A DNA stretch of 55,727 nt, taken from assembly GCA_947089135.1 (NCBI GenBank), contig CAMUJF010000019.1, positions 1 through 55,727 on the forward strand, read 5' to 3'. The notes beneath the pieces are model-generated. The model was not told the origin of the DNA. It was given only the letters and a program-made list of their open reading frames with translations, and did not search any database. Made by a program: the position numbers and the translations under genes. Of this stretch, positions 27,040 through 35,496 are shown piece by piece (positions within the stretch are counted from its first letter, which is position 1; the number at the start of each line of letters is the position of its first letter). This stretch comes from an uncultured Clostridia bacterium (GTDB lineage: Bacteria > Bacillota > Clostridia > Oscillospirales > Ruminococcaceae).

Positions 27040-27552
27040 ATGGAACCAGAAAACATTATATTGAGAGAATGGCGGGAATCCGATGCAGAGGCTTTGTATG
27101 AAATGTGTCTTGACGATACATTGAGAAAAAGCGGTATCGATTTTTATGATTCAATAGCGGACAGCCTGAATGCGGTTCGCTGCCGGGAGAATGACAGGGG
27201 CTTCAAGGTGATCGCCGACGGCAAAGACAGTATCTTTATAGGATTTATAAGTTTGAGCGATATGGGCAGGTATAACGGATATATGGAACTGGAATATGCT
27301 GTTGCCGCCGAATACCGGAACAATGGCTATGCGTCACAGGCTGTGAAAAGTATTCTTGATTACGGATTCAAGGAAATGCATTTATCTGCTGTCGCCGCAT
27401 GGGTGAGGTCGCACAATAAAGCGAGCGCAAGGGTTTTGGAAAAATGCTCGTTTACCTTTGAGGGAAGATTGAGAAAGCATGCCCGTGATAAAAGCGACAC
27501 TCTTTGTTATTCTGTTTTAAAAGAGGAATGGGAAAATGTCAAACATAACTGA
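27040..27552 (+). CDS. GNAT-family N-acetyltransferase (RimJ-like)
   Basis: 170 residues from ATG at 27040, with GGAGGAG 7-8 nt upstream; a TTG six bases earlier is in frame. RimJ/RimL-type GNAT features: NIILREWRESDAEALYEMC at the start, the acetyl-CoA loop YRNNGYASQAVKSIL, and HNKASARVLEKCSFTFEGRLRKH near the end. Transfers an acetyl group from acetyl-CoA to an amine; substrate unknown. First gene of the MerR-regulated operon; overlaps the next gene by 17 bp. Could be a drug- or protein-modifying resistance function. Confidence 0.88.
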   Translation: MEPENIILREWRESDAEALYEMCLDDTLRKSGIDFYDSIADSLNAVRCRENDRGFKVIADGKDSIFIGFISLSDMGRYNGYMELEYAVAAEYRNNGYASQAVKSILDYGFKEMHLSAVAAWVRSHNKASARVLEKCSFTFEGRLRKHARDKSDTLCYSVLKEEWENVKHN

Positions 27553-28243
27553 GTTTATAAATGATGAAGCGGCGATAGGAAAATGGAAAAATATCGGTTG
27601 GACAGACGGCACAAACGAATGCTCTCTTAAATATCTTAACGGCAAGAGCGATGAATTTGAGGATTTGTATTTTCTTCCGAACGGTGAGGCTTATTGGATA
27701 TTTGAGGGGTGGACTAAAGGCATACTGCTGATACATTACGGCGGAGATGAACCTGTTCTTACATATAGGTATGACATTCACAGACTTGATGGTAAAGATT
27801 ATTTGTTTTTAAGGCTTGACGATAAAACAGAGGTCTTTGTTAAGACGGACAGCAGCCATTACGAAAAAGAAAAGCTTGGAAATCATGATAATATTGATAT
27901 GCCGTTTGTAAACGACGATAAAGTGATCGGAACATGGACTTCTGTAGGATTTGGCAGCAAATATTTTGCAGAGAATTTTTCTCCCGATCAAAAGTGTGAT
28001 GGACTTTATCTCAAATCGATAAAATTTTCCGCTGACGGAGAGCTTATTCAAAAATATATGGACGAAGTATGGCATGATAGGTGGACAAACGGCTTTGTAC
28101 TGAATCTGCACCGTACAACAGCAGCAGCCTATAAAATTCGCAGAATAAACGGTTCCGATTATCTGTTTATGGAATGGAAAATGGGTAACTACATTTATGG
28201 CGGATTTAAACCCGATTATTATGTGTTTGAACGTGTAAAATAA
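27536..28243 (+). CDS. Stand-alone two-repeat sensor-like protein
   Basis: 235 residues with no membrane or signal segments. It is two copies of a ~110-residue beta-rich unit: each begins F-x-ND-x-x-IG-x-W (DEAAIGKWKNIGW; NDDKVIGTWTSVGF), has a WTKG or WTNG strand in the middle (FEGWTKGILL; RWTNGFVLNL) and ends in G-x-DYLF. The same two-repeat layout forms the C-terminal effector-type region of the MerR protein encoded next (shared joints DNIDMPF/DNIDLPF and WKxGxYxxGGFxxDYYVF). I infer a small-molecule-binding or lipocalin-like domain. Family not recognised by name. Confidence 0.82.
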   Translation: MSNITEFINDEAAIGKWKNIGWTDGTNECSLKYLNGKSDEFEDLYFLPNGEAYWIFEGWTKGILLIHYGGDEPVLTYRYDIHRLDGKDYLFLRLDDKTEVFVKTDSSHYEKEKLGNHDNIDMPFVNDDKVIGTWTSVGFGSKYFAENFSPDQKCDGLYLKSIKFSADGELIQKYMDEVWHDRWTNGFVLNLHRTTAAAYKIRRINGSDYLFMEWKMGNYIYGGFKPDYYVFERVK

Positions 28244-28285
28244 TGATATAGCACAGCAAATTCTGATTTGGAGAACGATGATATA

Positions 28286-29353
28286 ATGAAGATAGGCGAG
28301 TTTGCCAAGGTCTGCGGGATATCTGTTTCCGCGCTTCGCTATTACGACGAGCAGGGACTGCTCAGTCCTGTTTACATTGACAAATTCACGGGATATCGGT
28401 ACTACAGTGAAGAACAGATCGATATCTGCCGCAGGATCGGCTTGCTGAAGACGGCAGGTTTTTCCCTGTCGGAAATAAAAAGTATGCTGAAAACCGCGGA
28501 CGTGAATATCATACGCAGGCTTTTTGATAAAAAAAGAGCTGTAATGGAAAACGCTCTTCACGAACTCAGCGAAACCGAAAAAATTGTGTTGGGAGCCGAT
28601 TTTATCAAACAAAACGATAACTTAAAAACTTTAAGGGAAAACGTTGATCTTCCATTTGAAAACGACGAAAACATCATCGGAAGGTGGGATATCGTTTCCT
28701 CAGACAAATCCGGGCAGTCTTGTTTCGGAGGAGAAAAACGCGAAATATTCTTTCTGCCGGACGGAGAATGGTATTGGTGCTATTCATGGACGAAAGGCAA
28801 ATTCCTCTTTGACGACGGGATAAACGCCTGCGTAAGCGATTATGTCACCGAACAGCGCGGAGACGGTCTGTACATGACCATTGCGCTGAAATCCTACGAT
28901 TACGCCGAAAGCGGAATGACTGAGACTGTTACCCTTAAAAAGCTTGACGGAAAGCGTTACACTAAAAATGAAATCGCGCGCAAGGATAACATTGACCTGC
29001 CCTTTGAGGAGGATAGACGAGTCCTCGGTAAATGGACGGTTTTCGATTTTATCCGCCGTAAAAAGGAATTCAGCGCGGAGACTCCTCATATGGAAAAATC
29101 AAAGCTGTACTTTAAGGAAATAGAATTTTTCGGTAACGGCGGCTGCGTGAGCCTTTACGGGGACGAAACTATCTGCGCAGACGGAATGCAGACGTGGACG
29201 AAAGGTTACGTCCTGAGAAAATGGAACAGTACAGCCTGCGCCTACGAGATACACACGGTAAACGGAAAGGATTTCCTGATCATCGAATGGAAAAGCGGCG
29301 ATTACCGCTGGGGCGGCTTTGACACTGATTACTATGTTTTTGTAAGGTGCTGA
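28286..29353 (+). CDS. MerR-family regulator with a duplicated sensor domain
   Basis: 355 residues from ATG at 28286; an in-frame TTG 18 bp earlier is weaker. GGAG lies 12 nt upstream, rather far. Residues 1-~70 are a MerR winged helix (MKIGEFAKVCGISVSALRYYDEQGL; GYRYYSEEQIDICRRIGLLKTAGFSLSEI), followed by a coiled-coil dimerisation helix (~75-110). The C-terminal ~240 residues are two repeats of the unit found alone in the preceding gene, not the GyrI-like domain of BmrR/BltR. Likely activator of its own operon through the 19-bp-spaced promoter. The inducer is unknown. Confidence 0.9.
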   Translation: MKIGEFAKVCGISVSALRYYDEQGLLSPVYIDKFTGYRYYSEEQIDICRRIGLLKTAGFSLSEIKSMLKTADVNIIRRLFDKKRAVMENALHELSETEKIVLGADFIKQNDNLKTLRENVDLPFENDENIIGRWDIVSSDKSGQSCFGGEKREIFFLPDGEWYWCYSWTKGKFLFDDGINACVSDYVTEQRGDGLYMTIALKSYDYAESGMTETVTLKKLDGKRYTKNEIARKDNIDLPFEEDRRVLGKWTVFDFIRRKKEFSAETPHMEKSKLYFKEIEFFGNGGCVSLYGDETICADGMQTWTKGYVLRKWNSTACAYEIHTVNGKDFLIIEWKSGDYRWGGFDTDYYVFVRC

Positions 29354-29501
29354 CATAGCTTTATCACGCAAATAAAGCGGCTCTGAGGCTCATTCCTGCG
29401 TAAGCTGCAGTCTGACGCGAAATGCGTAAAACCACCGTTTTATATAACTTGATTTTTGTAAATTGAAATGATATAATAAAAAAAATATATTTATAATAAA
29501 A

Positions 29502-29531
29502 CCGCACCTGCTGCGTTAGCTTCAGATGCGG
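29502..29531 (-). terminator. Terminator of the CoA-disulfide reductase gene
   Basis: On the minus strand a 9-bp stem (29523-29531 with 29502-29510, one G-U pair) and a 12-nt loop, followed by TTTTATTATAAATATATTTTTTTT. It starts 9 bp past the stop codon. Confidence 0.8.
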
Positions 29532-29539
29532 AGTGAATA

Positions 29540-31210
29540 TTATTTACATTCTGTACATATATATTCCGGGACAGTCCTCTCGTTTATAACAGATTCATAC
29601 AGCCGCCACCCGCCGGCAAGATTATAGCAGTCATACCCGTTTCCCGCAAGGATACGGCAGGCAATATAACTGCGCAGACCGCTGTGACAATGAACATAAA
29701 CAGGCTTTCCCTTGGGAATTTCATTCAGACGGCTCCTCAATGAATCCAGCGGAATATTTATAAAGCCGTTTATTTTTCCGCGGCTGACCTCCATTGCCGT
29801 CCGCACGTCAAGCAGCGTTACGCTTCCGTCACGCGGCAGGGCTTCAATATCGTGCCAAAATACTTGTTTTATTTTTTCGGAAATCACATTTTCAGCAACA
29901 AATCCGAGCATATTAACAGGATCCTTTGCACTTCCGAAAGGAGGCGCATAGCAAAGTTCAAGTTCTGTGAGATCGGTTATCTTTGCTCCGAAACGTATAG
30001 CTGCCGCGAGTACGTCCATGCGCTTGTCAACTCCGTCAAAGCCGACTATCTGCGCACCGAGGATTTTATGCGTATTTTTGTCCCACAGCGCTTTTATTGA
30101 CATATTGTTTGCGCCGGGATAGTATGCGGCATGAGAACCGGAATAAATATAGGTTTTGTCGTAATCAATCCCAGCCGCTTCTGCACTTTTTTCGTTTAGC
30201 CCTGTAGTTGCGACTGTCATATCAAACAGCTTTAACACCGCAGAACCTTGAGTACCTTTGTATTCCGAAGCAATACCGGCAATATTATCCGCTGCGATGC
30301 GTCCCTGTTTGTTTGCGGGACCTGCAAGAGGAATAAACGCAGACGTTTTTGTAATGAACTCCTCTGTTTCCACCGCATCGCCTACGGCGTAAATATTGGG
30401 GATATTGGTTTTCATCCTACGGTCAACTATGATACTGCCGCGAGCGTTGGTTTTTATTCCGCACTCCTGCGCCAGTGACGTTTCGGGACGTACTCCAACC
30501 GACAAAATTATCATGTCGGCATTGATCTTGCCGTTCTGCAATACAACGGTATGACCGTCTATAGCTTTCACGCTGTTATTCAAATAAAGTACTATACCCT
30601 TTGACTTTATATAGCGGTGCACGTCGGCTGCCATATCGAAATCAAGAGGAGCGATAAGATGATTGGCAAGCTCTGCAATCGAAACGTCAAGCCCCGCTTC
30701 TTTTAGATTTTCCGCCATTTCAACGCCGATATATCCGCCGCCGACAACAACTGCCGACCTTGGCTTTTGGGTCTGCAAATATTCTTTGATCTTCAGTGTG
30801 TCCGGAATATTGCGTAAAGTGAATACAATTTCGCTGTCAATGCCGTCAATATTAGGTCTTATCGGTTCAGCGCCCGGCGAAAGAATAAGATCGTCATAGC
30901 TTTCCGCATATATCTCTCCCGATCTCAGATTTTTCACCGTTACTGTTTTGGTCTCCGGATCGATTTTTACCGCTTCGCTGTTCACGCGGACGTCAATATT
31001 AAACCTTGCACGAAAGCTTTCAGGAGTCTGCAAAGTCAGATTATTCCGATTTGTAATTACTCCGCCTATATAATACGGCAGACCGCAGTTGGCAAAGGAG
31101 ACGTATTCCCCGCGCTCTAAAATAACGATATCCGCCGCTTCGTCCAGTCTGCGGAGCCTTGCCGCCGCTGACGCGCCTCCGGCAACTCCGCCTATAATTA
31201 ATGTTTTCAT
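29540..31210 (-). CDS. CoA-disulfide reductase / NAD(P)H oxidoreductase fused to rhodanese
   Basis: 556 residues. FAD-binding GGVAGGASAAARLRR at the N-terminus, redox Cys42 in SFANCGLPYYIGG as in CoA-disulfide reductases, NAD-binding VVVGGGYIGVEMAENLKEAG, and second FAD motif IYAVGDAVE. The C-terminal rhodanese domain (about 455-545) has active-site Cys508 in VHCHSGLRS. CoADR-rhodanese proteins reduce CoA disulfide, persulfides or polysulfides at NAD(P)H expense. Divergent from the Crp/Fnr gene, with only 37 bp between the starts; GAGGT precedes ATG. Confidence 0.93.
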   Translation of the reverse strand: MKTLIIGGVAGGASAAARLRRLDEAADIVILERGEYVSFANCGLPYYIGGVITNRNNLTLQTPESFRARFNIDVRVNSEAVKIDPETKTVTVKNLRSGEIYAESYDDLILSPGAEPIRPNIDGIDSEIVFTLRNIPDTLKIKEYLQTQKPRSAVVVGGGYIGVEMAENLKEAGLDVSIAELANHLIAPLDFDMAADVHRYIKSKGIVLYLNNSVKAIDGHTVVLQNGKINADMIILSVGVRPETSLAQECGIKTNARGSIIVDRRMKTNIPNIYAVGDAVETEEFITKTSAFIPLAGPANKQGRIAADNIAGIASEYKGTQGSAVLKLFDMTVATTGLNEKSAEAAGIDYDKTYIYSGSHAAYYPGANNMSIKALWDKNTHKILGAQIVGFDGVDKRMDVLAAAIRFGAKITDLTELELCYAPPFGSAKDPVNMLGFVAENVISEKIKQVFWHDIEALPRDGSVTLLDVRTAMEVSRGKINGFINIPLDSLRSRLNEIPKGKPVYVHCHSGLRSYIACRILAGNGYDCYNLAGGWRLYESVINERTVPEYICTECK

Positions 31211-31247
31211 AATATAAATTACCTCTTTTCTTAAAGGAGCTTTTAAA

Positions 31248-31922
31248 ATGGAACCAAATTTGTTTGAACCTGTTTATAAGGAAATTTTCCCGTTCTGGAA
31301 TGAAATATCAGAATCCGATAAAGCGGTTATCTGTCAGAATTCCATTGCTGTGACCTACCCGAAAGGCACGAATATTCACGACAGCAACGAATGTTCGGGA
31401 GTGATTTTCGTACGCTCGGGAAGCCTGCGCCTATATATGATGTCGGAGGACGGAAAGGATATAACACTGTACCGCCTGCATAAGGGTGATATGTGTATGC
31501 TTTCCGCTTCGTGCGTATTGCAGACTATTACATTCGATGTTTTTGTGGACGCGGAAGAGGACAGCGGCTGCTTTGTGATAAGCGGAGCAGCCTTTGCGGA
31601 GGTGTCCTCACGTAATCCGCAAATTAAAATTTTCGCACTTGAAACCGCTGTAAGCCGTTTTTCGGACGTAATGTGGGTGATGCAGCAAATTTTGTTTATG
31701 AGTATGGATAAACGGCTTGCTATATTCCTTTCGGACGAATCGGCAAGAACGAATTCCGATACCGTTAACCTTACTCACGAGCAGATAGCGCGTTATATGG
31801 GTTCTGCCCGCGAGGTCGTTTCAAGAATGCTGAAGTATTTTGCAAACGAAGGGATCGTTGAAGTCTCGCGAAAGGGTATAAAAATACTTGACAAAAAACG
31901 CCTGCGGGAATTAACCCTCTAA
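31248..31922 (+). CDS. Crp/Fnr-family transcription regulator
   Basis: 224 residues: N-terminal cyclic-nucleotide-binding-like barrel (GVIFVRSGSLRLYMMSEDG; LYRLHKGDMCMLSASCVL), dimer helix (~125-145), and C-terminal winged helix with VNLTHEQIARYMGSAREVVSRMLKYF. Cysteines in the sensor half (CMLSASC, SGC) suggest thiol or Fe-S redox sensing, but this is inference. AAAGGAG precedes ATG. Neighbours are all thiol/Fe-S redox genes, so it probably controls the redox island. Its 3' end overlaps the convergent thioredoxin gene by 12 bp. Confidence 0.9.
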   Translation: MEPNLFEPVYKEIFPFWNEISESDKAVICQNSIAVTYPKGTNIHDSNECSGVIFVRSGSLRLYMMSEDGKDITLYRLHKGDMCMLSASCVLQTITFDVFVDAEEDSGCFVISGAAFAEVSSRNPQIKIFALETAVSRFSDVMWVMQQILFMSMDKRLAIFLSDESARTNSDTVNLTHEQIARYMGSAREVVSRMLKYFANEGIVEVSRKGIKILDKKRLRELTL

Positions 31923-32219
31923 CATTGTCAGTATCTGCTGTTTAGGTCTTGTTCCCGCAGACTGCCGAATGACCTTTCCGTGTCTCATTACTGCCAGCGT
32001 CGGAATACTTACTACTCCAAATGCCTGAGCCAGCTCCGGCTCCATATCCACATTGACTTTACCCACAAGATACTGAGGATTTTCCTCTGCTATCTCGTCA
32101 ACGACAGGCGACACCATACGGCACGGTCCGCACCAATCGGCGTAAAAATCAAGAAGAACCGTTTTGCCGCTGTTTTTTACGGAATCAAAGTTATTTTTAT
32201 TTACAATAAGAACCGACAT
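31911..32219 (-). CDS. trxA: Thioredoxin
   Basis: 102 residues, the standard size. Active site DWCGPC with Cys30 and Cys33, cis-proline segment VVSIPTLAVM. General protein-disulfide reductant. Convergent with, and overlapping, the Crp/Fnr gene. It lies on the same strand downstream of the membrane Fe-S protein and ferredoxin genes. Confidence 0.95.
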   Translation of the reverse strand: MSVLIVNKNNFDSVKNSGKTVLLDFYADWCGPCRMVSPVVDEIAEENPQYLVGKVNVDMEPELAQAFGVVSIPTLAVMRHGKVIRQSAGTRPKQQILTMLEG

Positions 32220-32266
32220 AGCTTTTAACTTCCTTTCTATTTTGGTATTTTCAGTATACTTGATTT

Positions 32267-32863
32267 TTAATTTTGACTCAGTGACGAAGTCACATTTTTT
32301 GCTTTACAGATAAGCTGAGTCATGGTGCCCATTGGACAGTAAACGCACCATGAACGCGGCTTGAACAAAATCATTGTTATAAATCCAAGGACGGTAGAGG
32401 TCAGCATTACGCTGTAAAATCCGAAAGCGAACTGTGCGACTCCCGGAGAAAACAGCGTTCCGTGATACGCCCAGTGCCACGGCAGCTTAAACGTCCAGAG
32501 CAGCTTTACCGTTTGACTTAGTTCCTTTGTTCCGGCAAATACCAGATAGGTGTTCCAAAGCATAAGAAAAAACATTGCAAAGAAGAAAATTAAAAAACCG
32601 TACCGAAAATATTTTGACTTCAGCCATTTGGGAACGTCCTTTTTACGCGACAGACCGAATCTTCCGCCTATGAGAGAGAACAGCTGTCCTCTGCCGCAGT
32701 ACTTGTTGCAGTAAGCCTTGCTTCCATTTACGATAGAAATAATGAGAGGTATGAAAAAGCACAGCAGACCGAGCCAAGCAAACAGGATATTGAAAAATCC
32801 CAAGATCAGGTATGTAAGCGACGCTATCCAAAGGTAATCGTACCATTTTTTCTTTTGCTTCAT
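32267..32863 (-). CDS. NapH/NosR-type membrane Fe-S protein
   Basis: 198 residues from the ATG at 32863, which has GGAGGAGG 7 nt upstream and overlaps the ferredoxin stop by 4 bp (ATGA). About four membrane helices. Two cysteine clusters facing the same side: NKYCGRGQLFSL with an upstream Cys, and SWCVYCPMGTMTQLIC, a pattern of the Fer4_5-type proteins NapH, NosR and YccM. By family a quinol- or flavin-linked electron-transfer membrane protein. Coupled to the upstream ferredoxin; partner enzyme unclear, thioredoxin follows. Confidence 0.85.
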   Translation of the reverse strand: MKQKKKWYDYLWIASLTYLILGFFNILFAWLGLLCFFIPLIISIVNGSKAYCNKYCGRGQLFSLIGGRFGLSRKKDVPKWLKSKYFRYGFLIFFFAMFFLMLWNTYLVFAGTKELSQTVKLLWTFKLPWHWAYHGTLFSPGVAQFAFGFYSVMLTSTVLGFITMILFKPRSWCVYCPMGTMTQLICKAKNVTSSLSQN

Positions 32864-33057
32864 GAGACCGCCTCCTCCAATGTAATAACGCTTGCGGGAC
32901 ATTCCTTTGCACATTTTCCGCACCCCACGCACAGTTCAGTATTTATTTCCGCATAGAGCCCTTTAGAAACTGCTATCGCGTTTTGGGGACATACCTTTAC
33001 ACAGCACCCGCACGCTACGCACTCGCTAACGCTGACTTTTGCTTTTCTTTTCGGCAT
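32860..33057 (-). CDS. 2[4Fe-4S] ferredoxin
   Basis: 65 residues from the ATG at 33057 with AGGAGG 9 nt upstream. Two classical CxxCxxCxxxCP clusters: CVACGCCVKVCP and CVGCGKCAKECP. Low-potential electron carrier, translationally coupled to the membrane Fe-S protein. A palindromic Fnr-type site candidate lies upstream. Confidence 0.92.
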   Translation of the reverse strand: MPKRKAKVSVSECVACGCCVKVCPQNAIAVSKGLYAEINTELCVGCGKCAKECPASVITLEEAVS

Positions 33058-33118
33058 AGCAAATATCCTCCTTTTGTATTTTGTACTATAAGTATGCATG
33101 ATATTATTTTTTATTTCC

Positions 33119-33131
33119 GTGATTAAATCAC
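33119..33131. promoter_or_regulatory. Palindrome GTGATT-A-AATCAC, candidate Crp/Fnr site
   Basis: 6-bp arms around one central base, about 60 bp upstream of the ferredoxin ATG. If CATACT on the minus strand is the -10 box, the palindrome is centred near -41, the class-II activator position. It resembles Crp/Fnr half-sites (TGA...TCA), and a Crp/Fnr gene is nearby. Operator function is inferred. Confidence 0.45.
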
Positions 33132-33149
33132 ATTGTGAAAATTTGAAAC

Positions 33150-33269
33150 GGTAAAGTCCGTATCCGCAAGCGGAATGAGGATATCAACCCTAAAGCTATT
33201 GAAATTGAATCCATGCTGAATAAACCCTGCGGCTTTTGCAATATCCGAATGATTGTTTTACTTTTGTAA
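33150..33269 (+). pseudogene. Unrecognised open fragment (39 codons), possible gene relic
   Basis: An open stretch with protein-like composition (VRIRKRNEDINPKAIEIES, then MLNKPCGFCNIRM) lies between the ferredoxin promoter and the ABC-F promoter. It has no start codon near its beginning and no ribosome-binding site. It may be the tail of a decayed gene or chance. The rest of 33058-33358 holds the two promoter regions. Confidence 0.25.
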
Positions 33270-33279
33270 GTTACGGCAA

Positions 33280-33308
33280 TTGACAAGTTCTCTTTTTTTA
33301 TGTATAAT
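33280..33308 (+). promoter_or_regulatory. Consensus promoter of the ABC-F gene
   Basis: TTGACA (33280-33285), 17-bp spacer, TATAAT (33303-33308): a perfect sigma-A consensus, 50 bp before the ATG. Confidence 0.85.
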
Positions 33309-33358
33309 TAAAATGGATTTTTATTTGCAGAATTATCTAAGAAAAGGAACATCATAAA

Positions 33359-35317
33359 ATGGTCATTTCACTTGAAAATATAAGCAAATTCTATAACGGA
33401 AATCAGGTACTGAAAAACATAGCGCTGACTATTGAGGATAACGACCGCATTGGTCTTATCGGAATAAACGGCTGCGGTAAATCGACGCTGTTAAAAATCA
33501 TAACCGGACGGGAAGAGCCTGAAACCCAACCTGAGCCTAATATTGCGCGTATCGCTATTACCAAAGGAACAACGATCGGATTTCTGGAGCAAAATTCGGG
33601 ACTCGACCGAAACAGTACTATTATTGAGGAAATGCGATCCGTTTTTTCGGAGCTGCTTGAAATCTCCGAACGCTTGCGGGAACTTGAAAAGCTTATGGCG
33701 GAAAGCTCCGAACACGGCGAGCATAATGAAGCGGCTGCATCGGAATACGCGCAAAAAACCGCATACTTTGAAGCAAACGACGGCTACCTTATAAATGTAA
33801 ATATTACAAAGGTTCTGAACGGAATGGGCTTTCCCCCCGAAACCTACGAAAGAGTGATATCTACCCTCAGCGGCGGGGAAAAGACCCGCCTTGCCTTGGC
33901 TAAGCTGCTGTTGGAAAATCCAAAGCTGCTTATTCTCGACGAACCGACAAACCACCTTGATTTCACTACAATAATGTGGCTTGAGGATTATTTGCAGGAC
34001 TACAAGGGCGCGCTGCTCATTGTCTCTCACGACAGATACTTTCTGGATAAGCTGACGACCTCCACCTGCGAGATAGAACGGGGCGTTCTGAAACGCTACA
34101 AAGGAAATTATTCTGCGTTTGCAGTACAAAAACAGGCAGACGTTACACGTCAGCTTAAAGAATACGAGACTCAGCAGGAGGAAATTGCCAAGCTTCAAGA
34201 ATTTGTGGACAAAAATCTGGTGCGTGCGTCAACGTCAAACATGGCAAAAAGCCGAATTAAAAAGCTTGAAGCTATGGAAATTATTGAAAAACCCGTGCTG
34301 TATGAAAAATCTGCCAAAATAAAGTTTGAGTATGATCTTACCCCTCCGATTGATCTGCTTACAGTAAAAAATATTGACATTTCAGTAGGCAGCGGAACTG
34401 ACCGCAAAACTCTTGTGGACTCCCTTTCTTTCGAGGTAAAACGCGGAGAAAAACTGGGTATTATCGGCTCCAATGGAATAGGCAAATCCACCCTGCTGAA
34501 AGTTATTCAGCGTATGCTCCCCTGCTCTCACGGTATAATAGAGTGGACGAAAAATGTAAAGATATCCTACTTCGATCAGGAAAACGCTCAGCTCGACCTC
34601 CGCAAAACCGTTATGGACGAAGTTCATTCCCGCTACAGAACAATGTCCGACAGGGAAATACGCTCCCTTTTGGGATGTGTCAGACTTGTGGGTGAAAACG
34701 TATTTAAACAGGTAGGAGTGATAAGCGGCGGAGAACGCGCCAAGCTTTGCTTTGCGATCATGATGTTGGAGAGAGGCAACGTGCTTATTCTGGACGAGCC
34801 TACAAACCACTTGGACATTGACACAAAAGAAGTTCTGGAGCAAGCTCTCTGCGAATTCGACGGAACCATAATTTTTGTTTCCCACGACCGATATCTGCTC
34901 AACAAGCTTGCCACGAGAATTATTGAAATTACGGAAAATTCCGCGGAAAGCTACAACGGAGGATTTGACGATTATCTTGCGGTAAAGCATAAAAAAGAAG
35001 CCGCCGAACAGCAGCTTATTGAACGTGAAAAGCAAGAAAAGGCCAAACAACTCGCGGAGGAAAAAAGCGTTAAAGCGTACCGTACTAAGGAACAGCGGGC
35101 TTCGGACGCGAAAAAGCGTAACAGGCTCAAAGAGCTTGAAAACGAGATAGCACGCTTTGAGAGTGAAATGGAAGTTATCCAACAGGAACTTGCCGATCCG
35201 GACGTGTGTTCAGATTATCAGCTCATGCAGGAAAAATGCGCGGCTCTTGAAGATATGAAAAAACTTTGCTCCGACTGTGAGGAAGAATGGCTCGCTCTTT
35301 CAGAAGAACTTGGGTAA
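33359..35317 (+). CDS. ABC-F family ATPase (YdiF-like)
   Basis: 652 residues with two ABC cassettes and no membrane segment. Walker A motifs GINGCGKST and GSNGIGKST; signatures LSGGEKTRLALAKLL and ISGGERAKLCFAIMM; both Walker B motifs read ILDEPTNHLD. An interdomain linker (about 240-320) of charged helices and a C-terminal coiled coil (~530-650) are present. ABC-F proteins act on the ribosome; the length and C-terminal coil fit the YdiF/Uup housekeeping type better than short antibiotic-resistance types, but resistance cannot be excluded. AAGGA precedes ATG. Confidence 0.92.
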   Translation: MVISLENISKFYNGNQVLKNIALTIEDNDRIGLIGINGCGKSTLLKIITGREEPETQPEPNIARIAITKGTTIGFLEQNSGLDRNSTIIEEMRSVFSELLEISERLRELEKLMAESSEHGEHNEAAASEYAQKTAYFEANDGYLINVNITKVLNGMGFPPETYERVISTLSGGEKTRLALAKLLLENPKLLILDEPTNHLDFTTIMWLEDYLQDYKGALLIVSHDRYFLDKLTTSTCEIERGVLKRYKGNYSAFAVQKQADVTRQLKEYETQQEEIAKLQEFVDKNLVRASTSNMAKSRIKKLEAMEIIEKPVLYEKSAKIKFEYDLTPPIDLLTVKNIDISVGSGTDRKTLVDSLSFEVKRGEKLGIIGSNGIGKSTLLKVIQRMLPCSHGIIEWTKNVKISYFDQENAQLDLRKTVMDEVHSRYRTMSDREIRSLLGCVRLVGENVFKQVGVISGGERAKLCFAIMMLERGNVLILDEPTNHLDIDTKEVLEQALCEFDGTIIFVSHDRYLLNKLATRIIEITENSAESYNGGFDDYLAVKHKKEAAEQQLIEREKQEKAKQLAEEKSVKAYRTKEQRASDAKKRNRLKELENEIARFESEMEVIQQELADPDVCSDYQLMQEKCAALEDMKKLCSDCEEEWLALSEELG

Positions 35318-35376
35318 TTTCCATAGCAGAAAAATATTGCTGCACCGGCATACTTTTTAAAACAACAGCATTGCTG

Positions 35377-35429
35377 TCAGGGCGTATCTGCGTTATCCGA
35401 AATGATTTGGAAACGCCGGTACGCCCTGA
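35377..35429. repeat. Inverted repeat after the ABC-F gene
   Basis: TCAGGGCGTA (35377-35386) and TACGCCCTGA (35420-35429) are perfect 10-bp arms around 33 nt. No T-run follows. Could be a weak terminator of the ABC-F gene or a remnant of a small repeat element. Confidence 0.45.
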
Positions 35430-35449
35430 ATCGTGTATGAAAACGCAAA

Positions 35450-35480
35450 GGCAGTACCGCACAGAGATTGCGGTACTGCC
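35450..35480 (-). terminator. Terminator of the dac-ung-cellulase operon
   Basis: Perfect 12-bp stem GGCAGTACCGCA/TGCGGTACTGCC with a 7-nt loop, followed on the minus strand by TTTGCGTTTTC, 16 bp past the cellulase stop. Confidence 0.8.
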
Positions 35481-35496
35481 TAAAATAAGACGGACG

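Noticed and set aside
33313..33357. 14-codon open frame ending 1 nt before the ABC-F start, resembling a resistance leader peptide
   Set aside because: Its ATG is only 5 bp after the -10 box, at or before the expected transcription start, and has no ribosome-binding site; no alternative stem structures typical of attenuators were seen.
33359..35317. Antibiotic-resistance ABC-F (Vga/Lsa/OptrA type)
   Set aside because: Length, interdomain linker and C-terminal coiled coil fit the YdiF/Uup housekeeping types better; resistance cannot be claimed from sequence alone.
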